Below, piece by piece: positions 59,481-64,000 of a stretch of 64,000 nt of DNA. Source of the stretch: Fusobacterium ulcerans (lineage in GTDB: Bacteria > Fusobacteriota > Fusobacteriia > Fusobacteriales > Fusobacteriaceae); the NCBI RefSeq assembly GCF_003019675.1, contig NZ_CP028105.1, positions 1,318,282 to 1,382,281 on the forward strand. Reading direction: 5' to 3'. The notes beneath the pieces are model-generated. The model did not search any database and was not told where the DNA came from. It worked only from the letters and a program-made list of their open reading frames with translations. Made by a program: the position numbers and the translations under genes. Numbering within the stretch: the stretch's first letter is position 1; the number at the start of each line of letters is the position of its first letter.

Positions 59481-62400
59481 TTATTCTGTTATTTTGTCAA
59501 GCAATCCTATAATACTGCTTACAAATCTCTGTGAAAGAGAAGATACATCTAATATCATATTATCTTTTATATCATCAAGAGGTTCTCCATCTTCTGGCAG
59601 ACGGCAGAAAGCAACTTCTTTTATACTTATTTGTTCTTCAAAATCCTGCCCCATATACATATCATCAACATTAATGTGGACATAAATATTAAGAAATTTA
59701 TCAACAATATGGTAGCAGAAGAAAGAACCACCATCAAGAACTTCTCCACGAATAAATTCATATTTTTTTGCAGCTGAATTCATTTTGCCAACAGAGATAT
59801 ATTTATCAGAGTAACGGATTATTTTCTTTCCAGTGATATCTTTTTCAGCAAGCTCAATCACAGAAATATCCAATTGTTCTATTGGTTGAATTATCTCATA
59901 ATCATCCAGCTGAGTTTTCCAAGAAGAAGTAAGTTCCTCTCCCAGATCTGCTGGATGTGCAAGAGTAATTTGAGCATTTTCAGGAAGAGTGAATTCTTCT
60001 TCATCAACTGTATTGAAAGTGCCATCTTCCATATATCTGAATGATTGTATTATTTTATTATTTTCATATACACCCCAAATAAGTCCAATAGCAAACTGGT
60101 GCATTATAGGATTTTCTACAAATAGGGTATTCCAGCTTTTACTGCTCCAGTAACGTCCATTCATAAGAACTTTTTTCAATCTGCTAGATTGAGTTTGTAC
60201 TACTGCTTTTATTTGTTTTTTAAGTTCAGAAAATTCTTTTTTAGCTGTTTCAGCTTTTACAGGGTCATCTTCACTAGTTGGTTTAGGAAGAGATTTAACA
60301 AATTTTTCCTTTCCATTATCATAGATTGAAAGTACAAAATCAGGTGTTAAACTAAGTGTAAAAGTATGAACTCCAAAATCAAGAACCTTTTTACCAGCTT
60401 TATCAAATCCAAGAGAAGGAATAATTCGATCTGAAAGTACATCTTCTGGAAGATCAAGTATCTTAGCAGCTGTAGAAAAAGCCATCTTAGCAGCTTTTTT
60501 TACCTGGTTGTTAGGAAACTTTCCAGATATGCTGTCCACCATCATAAGAGCTACACTTCCACCATTTAATGCAGCAACAGATACAGCAAATGCTGCAAGA
60601 GCTCCACGAGAAGCCTCTGCCCATTTGAGAAGCTGTTTATTTAACTGAAGTATCTGTGTATCAGAAGCAAAAACACAATAAGGAAGTAAAATCATTTTAA
60701 GTTTTGTATCAGCTCCATTATTTAACCAGGTATTATATACTCCTTCCAGAGTTTTTTGAATATCTTGCACATTTAGTATCTCTGCAACTTTATCAGCTGC
60801 TTTTACACGATATGGTGCAGCCAGAGACATATATTCAACAAGGATAAACTCCATTATTACAGCAGGAGCTGTTCCACTCATATCAGCAAAACGTACTCCA
60901 GAAAGGATACCTTCTGGTAACCATGAAATAACTTTAGTATTGGCTGTATCAAAGTTTTCTGTACAAAATTTTATTGCTGATTCATTTGTAAAAGAAAATC
61001 CATCATGGAAAAGATGTTCATTATTCCAGAACTTCATAATACGATTTATTATTTGGAGTGTTTCACCTTTTGCCTTAGTTTTGACAGATTCAAGTAGATT
61101 TTCAGTTTCTTCTTTATGTCTTGTAATTATCTCTTCAGCTTTTTTCTTAATAACTTTTGACTTATGATTAATCATTTCTACAAGTAGAGAATAATCAGGA
61201 ATATCACTTTTATCAAATAAAAGTTCCATAAGTCTTGTTTGATAAGTTGTTTCATCACTTGAACATTTTTCAAGTTTTTTCCATTCATCAAGGAGTTCCA
61301 GAGCTTCATTTTCATGACCTTTTATGATTTCCACAGCATCAGCCATGTTGATATTTTCTCCATTCCAGCTTTCATCTCCAGCCATACAATAGATAGCAAG
61401 TATCTTTTTAAATGGAAATCCATATTTTATTAAAACTTCAGCACTGTCTATTGGAGATTTAGCAAGCCATTTCTCTCTTCCATCAATGAAATAGTTATAT
61501 ATTCTTATTTCATTTGAGTGATAAGTGTCTTTTTCAGCAAGCTCCATATAGATATCCAAGAGTTTTCTTGCAGTTGAGCTGTGAGTATACATAGAGGCAA
61601 CAGCAGTATAAAAATGTTCTACCATATGCAGATTGCCATTTACATATTGTTTTAATACCTCTTCTTTAGAAATATTTCCTTTTAAATATTCTAAAACATT
61701 AGTATTTTTATTTTTAAATCCATATTCCATATATCTAATTATATCAGCATTTATTTCTTCTTCTTTTAACTTCTCTTCCTTATCATTGTTTTTTATCATA
61801 ACAGCAAGGAGGAAAAGAGCTTTGACAGAGTTAAGTTTATCAGATAATCTAGAGTAAACTTTCATAAATTCTTCTCTATTTTCTTGATATGCTTCTGTAA
61901 AATATTGAACAATTTTCTTTGTATCACTTTTGTACTCATTCATTACTTCAAGAATAAGGAGCAAAAGTGGATAAGATTCTGGAATATTTTTATCATCACA
62001 GAATTTTTTTAATTTTTTAAAATCTCTATGGAAACCAAATTTATATATATTTACTCTAGCCCCTTCATTTTCCACTATCAATTTAACAAGGAGAGCCTCT
62101 GCTTCTTTTGAAACAGGATAAATTTTAGATAAAATCATACATGTAGAGATATCAGCAAATTTTTCTGCATAATCTATTATAGGTTTAAGATATCTTTCGT
62201 ATTTTACTGGGTCTTTCTTGTAAAGAAGAGAACCAGTGATTAAAAGAGTAAAAAACATATGACTTTCATTTTTCTTTTCTATGAGAGTATCTATATTACT
62301 TTTAAAAAGATTGTCAGCAAATTTTGCAAAATCTTCATCAGTATAGTATTTCCATAATTTTTCAAGAATAGGCTCTATAGAATCAACAGAAAGATTTTTT

Positions 62401-62753
62401 TTGAATCTAATAATAGACTCTTCAATAATATTAGGAAGAGAGTAACCAATTTTTACTGCAATATCTATGTCATCAAACATATAGTAGTAATCGACTATAA
62501 CTCCTTCTCTTCTCCATTGTGAAATAACAAAAAGTATTCTTTTAGCAATAGATTCATTTTCTGTTCCTATCTCTTTAAGTAACACTAGAGGATATTTAGC
62601 AGACCAAGATGTTTGTCTTTTTTCAATAGTACTGTTAATGCCATTTATATATTCTTCAGCTTCTTTTACATATTCAACAGGAAGGGGTTTCCTAGAATAT
62701 GTATTTCCTTGTTTTGCAAGTTCCCAAATTTCCCACAATTCATTTTTAGTCAT
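59481..62753 (-). CDS. Large DUF4132-type protein of unknown function
   Basis: A 1090-residue, probably cytoplasmic protein with no signal peptide. The first ~800 residues are helical and repeat-like (HEAT-style; e.g. LVEMINHKSKVIKKKAEEII), consistent with a solenoid scaffold. The C-terminal ~250 residues carry VLMNGRYWSSKSWNTLFVEN, PIMHQFAIGLIWGVYENN, ENAQITLAHPADLGEEL and DDYEIIQPIEQLDIS, a pattern of DUF4132 (YehI/MolR-like) proteins with W-x(9)-P-x(8-10)-LIWG. Such proteins are often found with WGR domains, which I do not see here. Function unknown. It stands alone with its own terminator. Confidence 0.7.
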   Translation of the reverse strand: MTKNELWEIWELAKQGNTYSRKPLPVEYVKEAEEYINGINSTIEKRQTSWSAKYPLVLLKEIGTENESIAKRILFVISQWRREGVIVDYYYMFDDIDIAVKIGYSLPNIIEESIIRFKKNLSVDSIEPILEKLWKYYTDEDFAKFADNLFKSNIDTLIEKKNESHMFFTLLITGSLLYKKDPVKYERYLKPIIDYAEKFADISTCMILSKIYPVSKEAEALLVKLIVENEGARVNIYKFGFHRDFKKLKKFCDDKNIPESYPLLLLILEVMNEYKSDTKKIVQYFTEAYQENREEFMKVYSRLSDKLNSVKALFLLAVMIKNNDKEEKLKEEEINADIIRYMEYGFKNKNTNVLEYLKGNISKEEVLKQYVNGNLHMVEHFYTAVASMYTHSSTARKLLDIYMELAEKDTYHSNEIRIYNYFIDGREKWLAKSPIDSAEVLIKYGFPFKKILAIYCMAGDESWNGENINMADAVEIIKGHENEALELLDEWKKLEKCSSDETTYQTRLMELLFDKSDIPDYSLLVEMINHKSKVIKKKAEEIITRHKEETENLLESVKTKAKGETLQIINRIMKFWNNEHLFHDGFSFTNESAIKFCTENFDTANTKVISWLPEGILSGVRFADMSGTAPAVIMEFILVEYMSLAAPYRVKAADKVAEILNVQDIQKTLEGVYNTWLNNGADTKLKMILLPYCVFASDTQILQLNKQLLKWAEASRGALAAFAVSVAALNGGSVALMMVDSISGKFPNNQVKKAAKMAFSTAAKILDLPEDVLSDRIIPSLGFDKAGKKVLDFGVHTFTLSLTPDFVLSIYDNGKEKFVKSLPKPTSEDDPVKAETAKKEFSELKKQIKAVVQTQSSRLKKVLMNGRYWSSKSWNTLFVENPIMHQFAIGLIWGVYENNKIIQSFRYMEDGTFNTVDEEEFTLPENAQITLAHPADLGEELTSSWKTQLDDYEIIQPIEQLDISVIELAEKDITGKKIIRYSDKYISVGKMNSAAKKYEFIRGEVLDGGSFFCYHIVDKFLNIYVHINVDDMYMGQDFEEQISIKEVAFCRLPEDGEPLDDIKDNMILDVSSLSQRFVSSIIGLLDKITE

Positions 62754-62953
62754 AATCTTTCCTTTCTAAATTTATTTAAAGTATTACTCAAAATATATCA
62801 TCTTTATAGTTTAAAAACAAGAAAGAGAAGTTGAAACTTTGTAAATCATTAGTTGCAACTAAGGTAAAATCTATAAGAAGATAAAATATTTTAGTTTTTT
62901 TACAAGCTTTTTAAAAAGAGATATTCTTTTTTTATAATTTTTTAAAAATTTTA

Positions 62954-62982
62954 TTGACAAACAAAGCTAAATTTGATACTAT
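62954..62982 (+). promoter_or_regulatory. Promoter of tRNA-Gln
   Basis: TTGACA (62954-62959), 17 bp, TACTAT (62977-62982), about 12 bp before the mature tRNA 5' end. A second possible -10, TATACT at 62983, is too far. The 62754-62953 gap holds nothing else I recognise. Confidence 0.65.
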
Positions 62983-62993
62983 TATACTGTTGT

Positions 62994-63068
62994 TGGGCTG
63001 TCGCCAAGCGGTAAGGCAACGGACTTTGACTCCGTCATGCGCTGGTTCGAATCCAGCCAGCCCAGCCA
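62994..63068 (+). tRNA. tRNA-Gln (anticodon TTG)
   Basis: A full cloverleaf: acceptor TGGGCTG (62994-63000) with CAGCCCA (63058-63064), D arm with GGTAAGGC, anticodon stem ACGGA/TCCGT around CTTTGAC giving anticodon TTG for CAA/CAG, and T arm GCTGG-TTCGAAT-CCAGC. Discriminator G (63065) and the CCA end (63066-63068) are encoded. Confidence 0.97.
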
Positions 63069-63082
63069 CCAATAAGAAATTA

Positions 63083-63110
63083 AGCTGTCTTAGATAAGGC
63101 AGTTTTTTTA
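63083..63110 (+). terminator. Terminator after tRNA-Gln
   Basis: CTGTCTT (63085-63091) pairs with AAGGCAG (63096-63102, one G-T), flanked by A on the left and a run of T on the right. Confidence 0.85.
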
Positions 63111-63114
63111 TTTT

Positions 63115-63143
63115 TTGACAACAATTTTTTTCTGTAGTAAGAT
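63115..63143 (+). promoter_or_regulatory. Promoter of a small RNA or methyltransferase leader
   Basis: TTGACA (63115-63120), exactly 17 bp, TAAGAT (63138-63143), about 270 bp before the next gene. A consensus -35 in an otherwise gene-free stretch. Confidence 0.6.
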
Positions 63144-63148
63144 ATTCT

Positions 63149-63385
63149 TAGTGATATGAGAAAATATTCTATTTGAGGTGAGGTAGTCCAACATACTTGA
63201 TATTATACAATCAGTAATATGAGAATGTCGTGGAAATGAAGGGTAAATCATAATTGAACAAAATTTTTAAGCTGTTAATATCAGCTTTTTTGCGTTCATA
63301 TGATTTCAGCCATTTATTTCACACTGGGTATAATGATTTTCCAGCTGTGGGTAAAACCATAGCTTTTTTTATTCTCATATCACTA
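63149..63385 (+). ncRNA. Putative small RNA or long leader with two terminator hairpins
   Basis: Transcription from 63115-63143 would begin near TAGTGATATGAGAA (63149-63162). The exact complement, TTCTCATATCACTA, lies at 63372-63385 and could close the whole RNA. A related word, CAGTAATATGAGAA, occurs at 63212-63225. Inside are two terminator-like hairpins: AAGCTG (63269-63274) with CAGCTT (63282-63287) plus T run, and AGCTGTGG (63343-63350) with CCATAGCT (63357-63364) plus seven T. No ORF longer than a few codons is seen. It could be a stand-alone RNA or a regulated 5' leader. Confidence 0.45.
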
Positions 63386-63410
63386 GAATAATTCAAAAGG
63401 GAGACATATC

Positions 63411-64000
63411 ATGAATAAAAAAATAATGAAATACCTCAAAGGAATACATGTAGAATATACACCAAGCAGTAAAAAGTTTTGGGATGATGAGCATATATCT
63501 AAATTTATGTTGGAAGCTCATATTAATCCAGATATAGAAAATGCTTCAAGGAATCATAGATTTATAGAAAAATCAGTAGAATGGATAACTTCTTTGATAC
63601 CAGATATGAAGGGAAAGAAGATTCTTGATTTAGGATGCGGTCCTGGAATATATGCAGAAAAGTTTTATGAAAAAGGATTTGAAGTGACAGGAATAGATTT
63701 TTCAAAGAGATCAATAGAGTATGCTGTAAACTCAGCAGCAGAAAAAAATATGAAGATAGAATATAAATATATGAACTATTTGGAAATAGATTATGAGAAT
63801 GAATTTGATATGGCAGTTTTGATATACTGTGATTTTGGAGTACTTTCTCCAGAGGAAAGAAAAATTCTATTAGATAAAATATGCAAAGCTTTGAAATTTG
63901 GAGGAATACTAATTTTAGATGTATTTACAGAGGTCTTCTTTAGAGAGTTTGAAGAAAAAGTAGAGATAACATATGCAGATAGAGGATTTTGGAGTGAAAT
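63411..64000 (+). CDS. Class I SAM-dependent methyltransferase, C-terminal part beyond window
   Basis: An open frame of about 196 codons running off the right edge, starting at ATG 63411 behind AAAAGGGAG. The fragment shows motif I in KKILDLGCGPGIYAEKF (about residues 69-85), motif II in VTGIDFSKRSIEYA with the ribose-binding Asp, and motif III/post in DMAVLIYCDFGVL and LKFGGILILDVFTEVFF. This is a Methyltransf_25/11-type enzyme transferring methyl from SAM; the substrate is unknown. A long structured leader precedes it, so expression may be regulated by attenuation. Confidence 0.88.
   Translation, partial: MNKKIMKYLKGIHVEYTPSSKKFWDDEHISKFMLEAHINPDIENASRNHRFIEKSVEWITSLIPDMKGKKILDLGCGPGIYAEKFYEKGFEVTGIDFSKRSIEYAVNSAAEKNMKIEYKYMNYLEIDYENEFDMAVLIYCDFGVLSPEERKILLDKICKALKFGGILILDVFTEVFFREFEEKVEITYADRGFWSE

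Noticed and set aside
1-64000. CRISPR arrays, insertion sequences and prophage genes
   Set aside because: No regularly spaced direct repeats, transposase, integrase or phage structural genes were seen in the window.

Overview
This is an AT-rich window (coding is dominated by A/T-ending codons, intergenic DNA is very A/T-rich) that reads as a chromosome segment of a Fusobacterium, probably one of the larger-genome species (varium/ulcerans/mortiferum type; the species is inference). Pointers are a six-gene Rnf complex in the order C-D-G-E-A-B, a diderm RND/TolC efflux operon beside Firmicute-like informational genes, and a GyrA with Ser79/Gly83, the usual Fusobacterium residues. The window holds the chromosome's origin-type locus near 42.1-42.9 kb. 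Genes to its left run mostly leftwards and genes to its right mostly rightwards, as expected for bidirectional replication from that point.

Layout. 0-3.6 kb: a leftward operon for a lactose/cellobiose-type PTS (IIA, IIC, IIB) with a glycosylasparaginase and an M20 dipeptidase, suggesting uptake and cleavage of GlcNAc-asparagine-type substrates. 3.7-7.9 kb: an accessory patch with a plasmid-type Rep_3 protein, an Abi_2/AbiF-like HEPN protein preceded by a short structured RNA, decayed gene ends and three GNAT acetyltransferases. 8.2-13.3 kb: an NhaC antiporter / YtcJ-like amidohydrolase / EamA transporter / RpiR regulator operon. 13.3-21.2 kb: an RND-adaptor-TolC efflux operon bracketed by two related MerR regulators, with two dyad operators, one in a textbook 19-bp-spacer MerR promoter. 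21.6-26.7 kb: rnfCDGEAB. 26.8-33.4 kb: pth, L-serine dehydratase, pheT, pheS, a YfcE-type phosphodiesterase and a USP-like protein.

33.4-48.4 kb is the origin neighbourhood: gyrA, gyrB, remB/yaaB, a DciA-like gene, recF and yaaA run leftwards; rpmH, rnpA, yidD, yidC, jag, mnmE and mnmG run rightwards. Where the classical order has dnaA-dnaN between rpmH and yaaA, this window has one 596-residue protein without a Walker P-loop that resembles plasmid Rep initiators. The 855-bp gap between it and rpmH carries seven same-strand copies of an 18-bp element, TGTATATNNWYAATAATA, and nine more exact copies lie elsewhere in the window, most within about 14 kb of the gap and three of them inside genes. 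I found no cluster of canonical DnaA boxes. A plasmid-like (Rep/iteron) initiation system at a chromosomal origin is the main finding.

48.5-57.4 kb: a Vat-like acetyltransferase with a probable leader peptide, a small P-loop kinase-like gene, an orphan peptide-type solute-binding protein, then mfd-mazG-rqcP-ispE-spoVG and a cupin. 57.4-59.4 kb: speD and a branched-chain polyamine synthase (BpsA) behind a long structured leader that ends in a terminator hairpin. 59.5-64 kb: a large DUF4132-type protein, tRNA-Gln(TTG), a promoter-plus-two-terminators region likely to be a small RNA or leader, and a partial SAM methyltransferase.
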